Shown here in pieces: positions 1-9,310 of a stretch of 64,000 nt of DNA. The position numbers and the translations under genes are program-made. This DNA comes from Lachnospiraceae bacterium NK4A179. GTDB lineage: Bacteria > Bacillota > Clostridia > Lachnospirales > Lachnospiraceae. Every line of letters starts with the position of its first letter. The stretch's first letter is position 1. The notes under the pieces are model-generated. The model was not told the origin of the DNA, made no database searches, and saw only the letters and a program-made list of their open reading frames with translations. The stretch covers positions 20,379 through 84,378 of the forward strand of contig ATWC01000011.1 in the NCBI GenBank assembly GCA_000421045.1, in the 5' to 3' direction.

Positions 1-1553
1 CAAAAGATGACTATTATGCTACAGAATTATGCACGCTTCGCGCATTTTGGAATATCAACGGACCGGGTTGCAATGAACATCTGATGGTTCATAAACTTCG
101 TGATTCCGAGGATTATCTTCCGGACTTAAGCCGTGTAGCTGAGCTGGACGGGCGGATAGTAGGAGTTGTCATGTACCACAAGGCAAGGATAGTTGATGGC
201 GACAAGGAAACGGAGATCATTACTTTTGGTCCGCTGGCAGTAGAACCAACCTGCATCAATATGGGCATCGGCAGCAAACTGATGAAGGAAACACTTAAGT
301 TGGCAAAGGAAGCAGGGTATCTTGGTATTGCTTTTTGCGGCGAACCCGACTATTATCCCAGACTCGGTTTTCGCAGAGGAAAAGGAACCGGACTTGAACA
401 TGCTGTTTTGGGAACTCCGGATGCTTTTATGGTTTATCCTTTAAACGACGGATTTGAAAAGCTCCGCGGGAAATTCTACGAGGCTAAGGTCTTTGAGGAA
501 TGTGATGACGAAAAAGAGATAGAAGAATTTACAAAGAATTTCCCATACTATAAACCGCTGAAGCTTTCATGCCAGTGGCTCCATGCGGAAAAGCTTGGGC
601 GGATATGCGAGATTCAGAAAAACCGTTATATTATCCGCTTCTGGGAGATGGAAATCCCGGCAAAACTTAAGGGCAAATTCTATGAATCCGAAGATCTTCC
701 GCTGGTGGGCGATTATGTAACATTCACTTACAATCCAGAGGGGGATTCTACGATACTTTCCGTCTGTGAAAGATCCGGTCTGCTTCAGAGGCCCGACCAG
801 TCTAAGACCGGCGTAATGCAATATATGGCCGCCAATGTGGATTATCTTTTTATCGTAACGTCTCTTAACGAGGACTACAGCTATAATCGTATAGCGAGAT
901 ATGTGAGCATTGCTATTCAGGGCAAGGCTACCCCGGTTGTGATCCTTACCAAATCAGATCTTTGCACTAATCCGGGAAGGTATGTGTGTGAAGTGGAACA
1001 GATATCAGACAAAGTACGGGCCCATGCGATATCCGCTTTGTATGATATCGGCCTTGATGAACTGAAGGAATACATGATCCCAGGTGCTACTATATGTCTG
1101 ATGGGGTCATCAGGTGCCGGAAAATCTACGCTGATCAATTCAATGACCGGTGAAGAGATCATGAAAACATCCGGGATCAGAGAAGATGATGACAAGGGAA
1201 GACACACAACCACATATCGAAAGCTGATCGAACTTTCCGGAGGCGTAACCATTATAGATACTCCGGGTATGCGTGAAGTAGGTATGGCGAATGTGCAGAG
1301 AGGGATAGATGAGACCTTTTCGGATATAGTAGAATTAGAGAGTAGATGTAAATTCAGTAATTGCAGACATGATACAGAGCCCGGATGTGCGATCAAAGCG
1401 GCCATCGAAAGCGGAGAATTATCTTTGGAAAGATATGAACTGTATAAAAACCTGGGCAGAGAGAATACGAAAAATTACGCTATGAAGAAAGAAATATCCA
1501 AATGGGCAAAAGCCTATAAGAAGCACAACAAGAGAAATACAGAAATGTACTAG
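1..1553 (+). CDS. GNAT acetyltransferase fused to RsgA-type ribosome GTPase (5' partial)
   Basis: The reading frame is open from base 3 with no start codon, so the gene begins upstream; 516 residues are visible. The first ~160 residues are a YhbS-like GNAT domain (the part before the first ATG at 84 reads YYATELCTLRAFWN, typical of that family). The rest is a circularly permuted RsgA/YloQ GTPase: OB fold, G4 LTKSDL, then P-loop GSSGAGKS (1104-1127), DTPGM, and a C-terminal zinc motif CKFSNCRHDTEPGC. RsgA proteins act late in 30S subunit maturation. Family knowledge: RsgA is normally free-standing. A 39-nt gap leads to the radical SAM gene. Domain calls are firm; what the acetyltransferase modifies is unknown. 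Confidence 0.9.
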   Translation, partial: KDDYYATELCTLRAFWNINGPGCNEHLMVHKLRDSEDYLPDLSRVAELDGRIVGVVMYHKARIVDGDKETEIITFGPLAVEPTCINMGIGSKLMKETLKLAKEAGYLGIAFCGEPDYYPRLGFRRGKGTGLEHAVLGTPDAFMVYPLNDGFEKLRGKFYEAKVFEECDDEKEIEEFTKNFPYYKPLKLSCQWLHAEKLGRICEIQKNRYIIRFWEMEIPAKLKGKFYESEDLPLVGDYVTFTYNPEGDSTILSVCERSGLLQRPDQSKTGVMQYMAANVDYLFIVTSLNEDYSYNRIARYVSIAIQGKATPVVILTKSDLCTNPGRYVCEVEQISDKVRAHAISALYDIGLDELKEYMIPGATICLMGSSGAGKSTLINSMTGEEIMKTSGIREDDDKGRHTTTYRKLIELSGGVTIIDTPGMREVGMANVQRGIDETFSDIVELESRCKFSNCRHDTEPGCAIKAAIESGELSLERYELYKNLGRENTKNYAMKKEISKWAKAYKKHNKRNTEMY

Positions 1554-1592
1554 TTCATAGAATGATGAGAACACACAGGGAGAATTGATAAA

Positions 1593-2471
1593 ATGCATTT
1601 TGTTGATGCCAAAGGTATACTGACCGGCAGCGGTGGACATTACGGAATGAATATCTATCGTGGATGCAGTCATGGATGTATATATTGTGACAGCAGAAGC
1701 CGTTGCTATCAGTTTACACATCCGTTTGAGGACATAGAGGTAAAACAGAATGCTCCGGAACTGCTGGAAAAAGCACTGCAGTCAAAGAGAAAAAAAGGCA
1801 TGATAGGTACCGGCGCGATGTCTGATCCTTATATGCATTGCGAGGAAGATTTAAGGATGACGAGAAAATGCCTCGAGATCATCCTTAAATATGGTTTTGG
1901 AGTAGCTATACAAACAAAATCGGATCGCATCCTTCAGGATATCGATCTTTTGGATGAGATAAACCGTTCTGCAAAATGTGTGGTGCAGATGACGCTTACG
2001 ACTTACGATGATGACTTATGCAGGATATTAGAGCCGAATGTTTGTAATACGAAGCGAAGGATAGAAGTGCTCCGTGAAATGCAGAAAAGAGGTATTCCGA
2101 CAGTTGTGTGGGTTACACCTATCCTGCCTTTTATCAATGATACAGAAGAAAATATCACTTCAATCTTAGGAAGTTGTGTTCAGGTTGGAGTAAAGGGGAT
2201 AATAGATTTTGGTATGGGACTTACGCTCAGGGAAGGCGACAGAGAATACTACTATGCGGCGCTTGATAAGTATTTTCCTAATATGAAGGAAAGGTACATA
2301 AAACAATATGGGAATGCATATGAGCTGCCTAGTCCAAGAGCAAAAGAATTGACAGCTATATTAAAAAGGATCTGTAAGGAAAATGGTATCCTGTCAACTC
2401 CGAAAGAATGCTTTGGTTACATGTATGAGTTGCCGGAGAAGTATACGCAGATGAGCATATTTGATCTTTAA
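1593..2471 (+). CDS. Radical SAM protein, SPL (spore photoproduct lyase-like) family
   Basis: The 292-residue protein has the radical SAM cluster motif CSHGCIYC near residue 30, which binds a 4Fe-4S cluster and S-adenosylmethionine, followed by a TIM-barrel-type body with GTGAMSDPY and TKSDR strands. The family is usually annotated SplB-like or radical SAM mobile pair; the substrate is not known for this subgroup. An SD (AGGGAGA) sits about 8 nt before the ATG. It follows the GTPase fusion by 39 nt in the same direction and may be co-transcribed. It lacks the full length of true spore photoproduct lyase (about 340 aa), so DNA repair is not assumed. Confidence 0.85.
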   Translation: MHFVDAKGILTGSGGHYGMNIYRGCSHGCIYCDSRSRCYQFTHPFEDIEVKQNAPELLEKALQSKRKKGMIGTGAMSDPYMHCEEDLRMTRKCLEIILKYGFGVAIQTKSDRILQDIDLLDEINRSAKCVVQMTLTTYDDDLCRILEPNVCNTKRRIEVLREMQKRGIPTVVWVTPILPFINDTEENITSILGSCVQVGVKGIIDFGMGLTLREGDREYYYAALDKYFPNMKERYIKQYGNAYELPSPRAKELTAILKRICKENGILSTPKECFGYMYELPEKYTQMSIFDL

Positions 2472-2503
2472 GATGCACATAAAAGTGCTTAAGAAAAATA
2501 AAA

Positions 2504-3130
2504 ATGAGAACAAAAAGTGAAAATCAGGAAACAGAAATTACATATAAGCAAAAGAATGACGAAATAGAATGTGTGATATACCGGAATTCGGTAAAGTCAT
2601 TTGCACCGCATACTCATTCAAATCATCTGATGATAGGATACATAGAAAAAGGACAGGTATGTATCATTATTGACGGTGTAAATTATATAGTTACAGAAGG
2701 AGATGAATTTCAAATTCCGCCAAATACACTTCATGAAATAAAACCGGTTGATGGTATTCGATATTCTATGGTAGTAATGTGTGTAGCAAAAAAAGAAGCA
2801 ATTGAGGATTCTGATATATCTCTAATACAGGAAACTATACTGGAAAAACCGGAAAATGCGTATCTGATCGAAGAAATGGCCACAGATTCTGCATTGAGTC
2901 CATATCACATGATCAGAAAGTTTAAAAAAGCGCTTGGACTGACACCACACCAATTTCAGGTGCAGTGTAAAGTCCGGCTTGCGCAAAGACTGATTGAAGA
3001 AAAACATAATATAACTGATGTGGTATACGAAGCAGGCTTTTGCGATCAAAGTCACCTGATCAGATGCTTTCGTAAGATTGTTGGAATGTCGCCTACAGAG
3101 TACATAAATTCAATTCAAAAGGATGATTAA
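2504..3130 (+). CDS. AraC-family regulator with N-terminal cupin sensor domain
   Basis: The 208-residue protein has an N-terminal cupin-like sensor (residues ~30-95; HTHSNHLMIGYIEKG and PPNTLHEIKP) and a C-terminal double helix-turn-helix of the AraC/XylS type (residues ~105-205; ...DVVYEAGFCDQSHLIRCFRK..GMSPTEY). Such proteins bind DNA and respond to small effectors. The SD is weak (AAGAAAAATAAAA). A short inverted repeat, GCAC/GTGC, lies between it and the radical SAM gene. Its stop codon overlaps by 4 nt the end of the convergent cupin gene, which is a plausible but unproven target. Confidence 0.88.
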   Translation: MRTKSENQETEITYKQKNDEIECVIYRNSVKSFAPHTHSNHLMIGYIEKGQVCIIIDGVNYIVTEGDEFQIPPNTLHEIKPVDGIRYSMVVMCVAKKEAIEDSDISLIQETILEKPENAYLIEEMATDSALSPYHMIRKFKKALGLTPHQFQVQCKVRLAQRLIEEKHNITDVVYEAGFCDQSHLIRCFRKIVGMSPTEYINSIQKDD

Positions 3131-3516
3131 CACTGGGCTGGAATGAATTTGGCAAACATATAAAGCCCGTCCTGTCCTGCATGTACTTCGTGGTGTATTT
3201 TTTCGGGCATTATTGATATTACTCCCGGAGCATAGTGTATCTCCTTTCCGTCATTGATACATACTCCTTCACCGGCAATTACTTCATGGGTTTCCAGCTG
3301 CATTTCGTGAATGTGGTCAAAAATGGTTTTCCCCGGGGCGATCTTCACAAGATGATAGCTGAACTTCCCGTTCGTATCTTTGGCTGTGATAATGTTTTTT
3401 TGTTCAACACCCTCAAATTTAGGGTGTTTAGTCCAGGGTATATCTTTGAATGCTGTATTGAATTCAGGCAGGCAAAGATTACCGTTACTAAAGGTTTCAA
3501 ATGTTTCAAGGTTCAT
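3127..3516 (-). CDS. Small cupin-domain protein
   Basis: The 129-residue protein is a single cupin fold: HLVKIAPGKTIFDHIHEMQLETHEV carries the metal-binding His/Glu pattern of cupin motif 1, and PGVISIMPEKIHHEVHAG is motif 2. It is soluble, with no signal peptide. A good SD (AAGGAGGAATAAATC) precedes the ATG at 3516. It is convergent with, and overlaps by 4 nt, the AraC regulator. Enzyme or binding function cannot be told from sequence alone. Confidence 0.85.
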   Translation of the reverse strand: MNLETFETFSNGNLCLPEFNTAFKDIPWTKHPKFEGVEQKNIITAKDTNGKFSYHLVKIAPGKTIFDHIHEMQLETHEVIAGEGVCINDGKEIHYAPGVISIMPEKIHHEVHAGQDGLYMFAKFIPAQC

Positions 3517-3655
3517 GATTTATTCCTCCTTTTATGTTTGTAGGCTTATGTTATCAAGGCTTGTTTTATATTAATTGGATAAAATTGCTGTTTATTGAAA
3601 TGGAAAGACTGATGATCAGAAATATGGAAAACAGATTGATGAGGGTGAAGAGATA

Positions 3656-4204
3656 ATGAGTACAAAACATATAGTTGTTCTGCCATATGACAAGAATTGG
3701 AAACTGTGTTTCCTGCAGATAAAAAATGAACTTCAAAATGCACTGGGGAACCTTGCTATGAGGATTGAACATGTAGGAAGTACCTCTGTGCAGGGCTTGT
3801 CTGCAAAACCGATAATTGATATTGATGTTGTCATAAAAGACTATTCGGTTTTTGAAGATGTTGTATCAGCCCTGGCCACGATCGGATACCGATATGAAGG
3901 AAACCTTGGGATCGAAGGAAGGGAAGCATTCAAATACGATGATAAAGCTCATTTGCTGAAGCATCATCTGTATGTGTGCCCGCAGGATTCGGCGGAGCTT
4001 AAGAGGCATATTGCTTTCAGAGATTATCTTCGCTCAAACCCGGATGCAGTAAGGGAGTACAGCCGGATCAAAGAAGAAGGAGCTAAGCTTTTTCCATACG
4101 ATATTGATAAATATATCGAATATAAGACTCCTTTTATAGAAAGTGTTTATACAGAGATTTTCACAGAAAAGATCATTGAAACAGAGAGACTGTTTCTTCT
4201 ATAG
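3656..4204 (+). CDS. GrpB/UPF0157 family protein with a truncated GNAT-like tail
   Basis: The 182-residue protein matches the GrpB (UPF0157) family, which has a nucleotidyltransferase-like fold: YDKNWK near the N-terminus and EHVGSTSVQGLSAKPIIDID, the family signature, at residues ~38-57. The last residues, IIETERLFLL, look like the start of a RimJ-type GNAT domain (normally xIETERLxLR). GrpB-GNAT fusions are known, so this may be a gene that lost its second domain at the stop at 4202. Biochemical role is unknown. The SD is GAAGAGAT just before the ATG. Confidence 0.85.
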   Translation: MSTKHIVVLPYDKNWKLCFLQIKNELQNALGNLAMRIEHVGSTSVQGLSAKPIIDIDVVIKDYSVFEDVVSALATIGYRYEGNLGIEGREAFKYDDKAHLLKHHLYVCPQDSAELKRHIAFRDYLRSNPDAVREYSRIKEEGAKLFPYDIDKYIEYKTPFIESVYTEIFTEKIIETERLFLL

Positions 4205-4260
4205 TAGCTGTAAGGAAGACTTGATACATTAAAAAATGTATGGTACTCTTTTTTAGAACC

Positions 4261-4271
4261 GACAGCCTGTC
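4261..4271. promoter_or_regulatory. Palindrome before the TetR gene, possible operator
   Basis: GACAG-C-CTGTC is a perfect 5-bp inverted repeat centred about 26 nt before the likely TetR start. Autoregulation from such a site is common in the family, but no second copy is seen before the ABC operon, so this is only a candidate. Confidence 0.3.
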
Positions 4272-4291
4272 TATTAGAAAGTGTGATAAGT

Positions 4292-4924
4292 ATGAGAGTT
4301 GTGAAAGAAGCTGAAGAAAGAAAAAATGAGATACTTGATGCAGCTGAAGAACTATTTGTAACGAAGGGCTATGATGGAACAAGTACCGGAGATATCCTGG
4401 ATAAGGTGGGTATCGCGAGAGGTACACTGTATTATCATTTCAAATCCAAAGAGGACATACTGGATGCTTTGATAGAGCGGATCAGTGCCTCGATGATCAG
4501 AGAAGCAAAAAAGGAAGCAGGAAATAAAAAACTTTCTGTTCCGGACAGGATAGTATCCTGCATATTGAAACTAAGACCGAAATCTGCGATCGGCAGTGAG
4601 GTTATGGAGCTGGTTAATAAGCCACAGAATGCTCTGATGCATCAGAAGATGCAGATGATCATGTTAAATGGGGTGATCCCTGTTATTGGAGAGCTTGTGG
4701 AGGAAGGTATTTCTCAGGGAATATTCAAAACAGATTATCCCTTATATGCGGCTGAGATGCTGATCGGTTATGCAGTGATCGTTTTTGATGATAGTTTTGA
4801 ACAGTCAGAAGAGGAAACGGCAACAAGAATAAAGGCTTTTATCTATCATACTGAAAGGATGCTGGGAGCAAAAGAGGGTAGCCTAAAGAAAACCATGATG
4901 AAGATTTTTTCCGGAAAGGTCTGA
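4292..4924 (+). CDS. TetR/AcrR-family transcriptional regulator
   Basis: The protein has an N-terminal HTH typical of TetR (EEILDAAEELFVTKGYDGTSTGDI...GTLYYHFKSKEDIL) in the first ~60 residues and an all-helical ligand domain after it. A GTG at 4283 is in frame, but the SD-like AGAAAG at 4275-4280 fits the ATG at 4292 better, giving 210 aa. A strong terminator at 5010-5039 separates it from the downstream ABC operon, so it is its own unit. It probably represses an export function; the adjacent ABC exporter is an obvious candidate, without direct evidence. Confidence 0.88.
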   Translation: MRVVKEAEERKNEILDAAEELFVTKGYDGTSTGDILDKVGIARGTLYYHFKSKEDILDALIERISASMIREAKKEAGNKKLSVPDRIVSCILKLRPKSAIGSEVMELVNKPQNALMHQKMQMIMLNGVIPVIGELVEEGISQGIFKTDYPLYAAEMLIGYAVIVFDDSFEQSEEETATRIKAFIYHTERMLGAKEGSLKKTMMKIFSGKV

Positions 4925-5009
4925 ACAGATAAAGTATTCAATGTGACTAAAGTCATATCAAAAAGGTTTCTTTTTTCACTACATAGCAAAACAGGGAATT
5001 ATTATAATG

Positions 5010-5039
5010 AGTGCATCAATGATCGTTGATGCACTTTTT
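5010..5039 (+). terminator. Rho-independent terminator after TetR gene
   Basis: Ten-base arms AGTGCATCAA and TTGATGCACT around a 6-nt loop, followed by a T run. It closes the TetR unit and lies 80 nt before the ABC ATPase. Confidence 0.85.
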
Positions 5040-5120
5040 ATATTATGCCAATAAGTAATTACACTTAATATAACGCTCCGCATTTATGACAAAACAAATA
5101 AGAAAGAAAGGTCTCATGCA

Positions 5121-5873
5121 ATGAGTATAATTCTGAAAACAACCGATCTTACCAAGAAGTACGGAAACAAGGTGGTCGTTGATAATCTCAACATCAGTAT
5201 AGAAAAAGGAGAGGTCTTTGGTCTTCTGGGGCCTAATGGAGCCGGTAAGAGTACGACAATGAACATGATAACCGGTATTGTGAAGCCTACATTAGGTGGG
5301 GTTGAGTTCATGGGAGAGGATTTCATGAAAAAGCGAAAGAGCCTGATGGATAAGCTTGGATATATCCCGCAGGAGCTTGCAATCCATGAAAACCTTAAGG
5401 CCTGGGAAAATGTAGAACTCTTTACGTCTTTATATGGGATCAAAGGCTCGAAACTAAAGCAAAGGATAGATGAGTCGTTGGAATATGTAGGTCTTCTGGA
5501 CAGGAGAAATGATTTTGCCAAGACTTTTTCAGGAGGAATGAAAAGGCGACTTAACATAGCCTGTGCTATAGGACATCATCCGGACCTTCTTGTCTTTGAT
5601 GAACCTACTGTTGGAATAGATCCTCAGTCTAGAAATTTTATTCTGGATAAGATAAAGGAATCCAACAGGAAGGGCGCAACAATCATATACACATCCCATT
5701 ATATGGAGGAGGTGGAAGCGCTCTGTACAAAGATCGCCATCATGGATAATGGGAAAGTGATAGCAACAGGGACAAGCGAAGAATTAAAGAAGATGGTAAA
5801 GGATGATATCTCAGACATTACACTTGAAGAGGTATTCCTTACCATGACCGGTAAGAAACTGAGGGATTATTAA
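5121..5873 (+). CDS. ABC transporter ATP-binding protein (antibiotic/drug export type)
   Basis: The 250-residue ATPase has Walker A GPNGAGKST (residues 37-45), the signature FSGGMKRR, and Walker B LLVFDEPT followed by the H-loop TSHYMEE. It belongs to the CcmA/DRA-like group that powers two-permease exporters. Its stop (5871-5873) abuts the ATG of the first permease. The gene order ATPase, permease, permease, NarL-type kinase, response regulator matches the LnrLMN-LnrJK (YfiLMN-YfiJK) linearmycin-resistance arrangement of Bacillus, but the substrate here is unknown. A SD AGAAAGAAAGG precedes it at some distance. Confidence 0.93.
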   Translation: MSIILKTTDLTKKYGNKVVVDNLNISIEKGEVFGLLGPNGAGKSTTMNMITGIVKPTLGGVEFMGEDFMKKRKSLMDKLGYIPQELAIHENLKAWENVELFTSLYGIKGSKLKQRIDESLEYVGLLDRRNDFAKTFSGGMKRRLNIACAIGHHPDLLVFDEPTVGIDPQSRNFILDKIKESNRKGATIIYTSHYMEEVEALCTKIAIMDNGKVIATGTSEELKKMVKDDISDITLEEVFLTMTGKKLRDY

Positions 5874-6944
5874 ATGATCAGATATCTTATAAAAAACAAT
5901 ATCAAACTTATGACAAGGAGCATCACCAATATTGTTCTTTTCATAGTTGGTCCTCTTATGGTGATTGCCATATTGTCAAATGCTTTCAATGATCTTTTGA
6001 AAAAATATGAGAATGAAGAGATAAACGCCGGATATATGATAGAGGATGAAGCAATATCTGAGGAATTGCTGAATGCAATGATAACCGCAGCGTCAGATAA
6101 TGATATTAATCTTGAAAAATATGATGATACCGATCCGGAAAAGACAGTACGTGAAAATGATTTATGTGGGTTCATAGTATTTTCAAAGGATAAGAATACT
6201 TTTTATGAGAATGAAGATCACATGATGTCAGCTAAGGTGCTTGAGTATTATGTTAGTGCTTTTTTTGAAAACGTTACCGTAAGTGTTTTAGGCCTGGATA
6301 CCTCGGATATCCGAATACACACAGAGCATCCTTCGTTTACGCCTGAAATAGAAGCTGATGATTATTACGGAATAGTGGAAATTGTATACTTTGGCTGGTG
6401 TGCGATAGTGTGCGGGGCCGGATTATTAATGAGTGAGAAAAAGCACAGGATCGATAAAAAGTATACGGTATCAAACCTTTCTGCAATTCAGCTTTATCTG
6501 GGTAAATTTCTCGCACTTAGCATCGTAGTCGGATTGTCATCACTTCTGACAGCTGTTCTTTCGATACTCCTGTTTGGAGTTCACTGGGGGGCACCGATTC
6601 TGTCAGCCCTGATCTTATTGTTATCGGCATCAGCTGCTGTGGCTTTTGGGCTTCTTGTTTACAATGTTTTTGATAATCTGGTTGTCACAATAATAGCAGT
6701 ATTTTCGATCGTCTGGATGGCAGGTTTTTTTGGAGGCGCTTTTGAAACTTACATGCTTTCCTCCTACCCGGAATCGGTCAAGCGGATCTCACCCATATAT
6801 CACATCAACAGATGCCTTACTGAACTTTCATGCATGGGACACAGTGATTATATAGACAGTGCTTTATTATACTGTGTCCTGATAACGATCATATGCTCGG
6901 CGCTTGCGGTGTTGGCGGATATGATAAGGAGGAACAGAGTTTGA
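5874..6944 (+). CDS. ABC transporter permease (ABC2 type), first subunit
   Basis: The 356-residue protein has an N-terminal membrane segment (residues ~15-35), an external loop of ~150 residues rich in acidic residues, and a block of about five membrane segments from residue ~170, the layout of ABC2-type exporters. It starts directly after the ATPase stop and its own stop overlaps the TTG start of the second permease. It would form the membrane channel with the next gene product. Substrate is unknown. Confidence 0.88.
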   Translation: MIRYLIKNNIKLMTRSITNIVLFIVGPLMVIAILSNAFNDLLKKYENEEINAGYMIEDEAISEELLNAMITAASDNDINLEKYDDTDPEKTVRENDLCGFIVFSKDKNTFYENEDHMMSAKVLEYYVSAFFENVTVSVLGLDTSDIRIHTEHPSFTPEIEADDYYGIVEIVYFGWCAIVCGAGLLMSEKKHRIDKKYTVSNLSAIQLYLGKFLALSIVVGLSSLLTAVLSILLFGVHWGAPILSALILLLSASAAVAFGLLVYNVFDNLVVTIIAVFSIVWMAGFFGGAFETYMLSSYPESVKRISPIYHINRCLTELSCMGHSDYIDSALLYCVLITIICSALAVLADMIRRNRV

Positions 6945-8173
6945 ATTCAATGATCAAATCGACACTAAAACTGATATTCAGGACAGGGATATTCTGGATA
7001 TTTATAGTGATCATGCCTGTAATATCAATTGTGATGTTTAAAACCAATATGGAGTTCTCAACTTTTACAGGGGAATCCTATAAGGTCGAAGAATTAGAAA
7101 ATGCGGATGAAAAGGCCGGATATTTCGGCGGTAACGGAGGGTGTGTCATTAAGATATATGACGCATCAGGCTCTGAAAAATCTGAGTTTTTTATAAACAA
7201 GCTTTCGCAAAGCGGACTTTTCACTGTATGCAGAGCGGATATCTCGGGGGAAAATATAACCGATGATTTTATCAATACGCATATAGAAAATGACGGAAAA
7301 AATGACATTATGGGGGCAGCTGTTTATATTCCGGCTTCTTTCGATGATATGGTGATGAACGGAAAGTGTGAAGAGGCCATTACTCTTTATATCCTCTCCG
7401 ATGATGAAAGAGTAGATGTACTTGCAGATGAATTAAAGCTGCAGCTTGTAAAGATAGCATCAGTTGCCGATTTAGATTCACTGGATGATCTTATCCCGGA
7501 AAGAGAAACTGTAAACGTAGCTTCTGCAGGTGAGGTGGTACTAACAAAAGAGCAAAATAATCAGAAACAGACAATGGGATATGCATTTTCGTTTCTGACG
7601 CTGGGATTTGTATTTGCCGGATTTTTTGTGGCGAATACCGCTATACGGGAACAGAAGAACGGAGTGCTGGTCAGGATCAATCTTGCCGGCATTGATACAT
7701 TTAAATACTTCACATCGAAGTTTATATCGGTATTGGCAGTATCGATCCTCATGATGATAGTAGTCTTTGCCTGTTCTTTTGCCATAGATACATCGGAAAT
7801 TGGAATGGACAGATTACAATATATACTTCTGATATTCCCTATGGGTCTTATCTTCAGTTCATTAAGCATGTTTATGGGGATCGTGATGGGAGAAGTTATG
7901 AGTGCCTGTGTGGCTACTTTCGTAGTATGGGTGATCTCATGTATGTTTAGCGGAATGTATTTTCCGATCACGCATACAACTGATTTTATTAAGTACGTGT
8001 CATATGTCATGCCACAGAAATGGTTTATGGATGTCGTAGATATGCTGTATATCGGTGACGAAAAAGCTTACGTTATGTTATTATGTATCACAGCAGCGTA
8101 TCTTTTGTTGATAATCAGTCTGGGAAGTTTCGGGCTTAAAGTAAAAAGGACTGAATCATGGGGGAACAGTTAA
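6941..8173 (+). CDS. ABC transporter permease (ABC2 type), second subunit
   Basis: The best start is TTG at 6941, 7 nt after a strong SD (AAGGAGGA, 6927-6933); it overlaps the previous stop. The result is 410 aa: one N-terminal membrane segment, an external domain to residue ~210, and about six membrane segments afterwards, with FPITHTTDF typical of ABC2 permeases before the last ones. An upstream in-frame ATG at 6893 has no SD and lies deep inside the previous gene. It pairs with the first permease. Confidence 0.88.
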   Translation: MNSMIKSTLKLIFRTGIFWIFIVIMPVISIVMFKTNMEFSTFTGESYKVEELENADEKAGYFGGNGGCVIKIYDASGSEKSEFFINKLSQSGLFTVCRADISGENITDDFINTHIENDGKNDIMGAAVYIPASFDDMVMNGKCEEAITLYILSDDERVDVLADELKLQLVKIASVADLDSLDDLIPERETVNVASAGEVVLTKEQNNQKQTMGYAFSFLTLGFVFAGFFVANTAIREQKNGVLVRINLAGIDTFKYFTSKFISVLAVSILMMIVVFACSFAIDTSEIGMDRLQYILLIFPMGLIFSSLSMFMGIVMGEVMSACVATFVVWVISCMFSGMYFPITHTTDFIKYVSYVMPQKWFMDVVDMLYIGDEKAYVMLLCITAAYLLLIISLGSFGLKVKRTESWGNS

Positions 8174-9291
8174 GAGATAACTATTTTATTATAGTCAGAA
8201 CCGTGCTTATGATCGTCTTAAGCATTTACGGATTTTTTGGCTTCGAATCCGGCAATCCGCAAACAGGGGTATCCGTCAGGATACTCCTGCTTATTTCATT
8301 TTACATATTTGTTATGGTTTTAAGAGAGTTGTTTCCCCGTTACAGATTTGCCTGTATTATGATCGGGGCGGCAGTTTATGCTTTTCTTCTGACAGGTGGA
8401 GGAGCAGGGTTTGTTTTCCTTGGATTCCAACTCGCATATGAGATTTTGATCATGCTGAAGGTAAGAATATTATGGTATTTTGTCCCATTACTTTTTCTTT
8501 TGGTGGATTCACCTGCAAGAAACATAACTTCCTATATTTTTGTGACTCTTATAATGCTTTTATACATGCAGGATCAATTCGTGGTTTCGGTCTACAAAAA
8601 GGAGATAATGGAAGGAACAGTAACGCAGCAATTCCTTAAGAAGGATATAAAGGATCAGGAAGATGCTGCGAAAGAAGAGATCAAACGGAACGCGCTGCGG
8701 GCTGAGAAAGAAATCCTCGAAGAGAGGGCGTCCCTGTCACAGACACTTCATGATAAGCTTGGACATAGTATCAACGGGTCCATATATCAGCTTGAAGCCG
8801 GAAAACTTCTGATGAACAAGGATCCCGGTAAAGCAGCGGATATGATACAGGCTGTTATCGATCAGCTTCGATCGGGAATGGATGAGATCAGGATGATCCT
8901 AAGAAAGGAGCGGCCGGAAAAGAAGAAAATGTCTCTTTTACAGCTCCATGAGCTGTGTGAGGATTGCATTGAAAAGGGCGTTGATGCGGAACTTGCAACG
9001 GTAGGGGATATAGAACTGATCTCCAATGAAATGTGGGAAATAATCCTTGATAATACCTTTGAAGCCGTGACCAATTCGATGAAGTATTCTAAATGTAACA
9101 GAATAATGATAAAGATAAATGTAATGAATAAGATGATACGTTGTGAAATATCTGACAATGGCATCGGATGCGGAACTATAGTTGATGGCATGGGTATATC
9201 AGGCATGCGTCAGAGGGTGCGCAGCATAGGGGGCATTATAGATTTTGAGAGTGAAGCAGGTTTTAAGGTTAGTATGCTTCTTCCGCTGTAG
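8158..9291 (+). CDS. Sensor histidine kinase, NarL/LiaS-type (HisKA_3)
   Basis: The 377-residue protein has about five or six N-terminal membrane segments with almost no extracellular domain, a coiled coil (residues ~155-190), and the HisKA_3 dimerisation motif SQTLHDKLGHS with the phosphorylated His at residue 198. The C-terminal ATPase has SDNGIGCG and GMGISGMRQR. It overlaps the second permease by 16 nt. Membrane-embedded kinases next to ABC exporters usually sense the exported compound or the transport state. It would phosphorylate the next gene product. Confidence 0.92.
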   Translation: MGEQLRDNYFIIVRTVLMIVLSIYGFFGFESGNPQTGVSVRILLLISFYIFVMVLRELFPRYRFACIMIGAAVYAFLLTGGGAGFVFLGFQLAYEILIMLKVRILWYFVPLLFLLVDSPARNITSYIFVTLIMLLYMQDQFVVSVYKKEIMEGTVTQQFLKKDIKDQEDAAKEEIKRNALRAEKEILEERASLSQTLHDKLGHSINGSIYQLEAGKLLMNKDPGKAADMIQAVIDQLRSGMDEIRMILRKERPEKKKMSLLQLHELCEDCIEKGVDAELATVGDIELISNEMWEIILDNTFEAVTNSMKYSKCNRIMIKINVMNKMIRCEISDNGIGCGTIVDGMGISGMRQRVRSIGGIIDFESEAGFKVSMLLPL

Positions 9292-9310
9292 TATTTGATG
9301 AGTTTTGCCG

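Noticed and set aside
917..1405. 162-aa frame on the minus strand opposite the RsgA domain
   Set aside because: It is a shadow of a well-defined GTPase gene; no SD and no recognisable protein.
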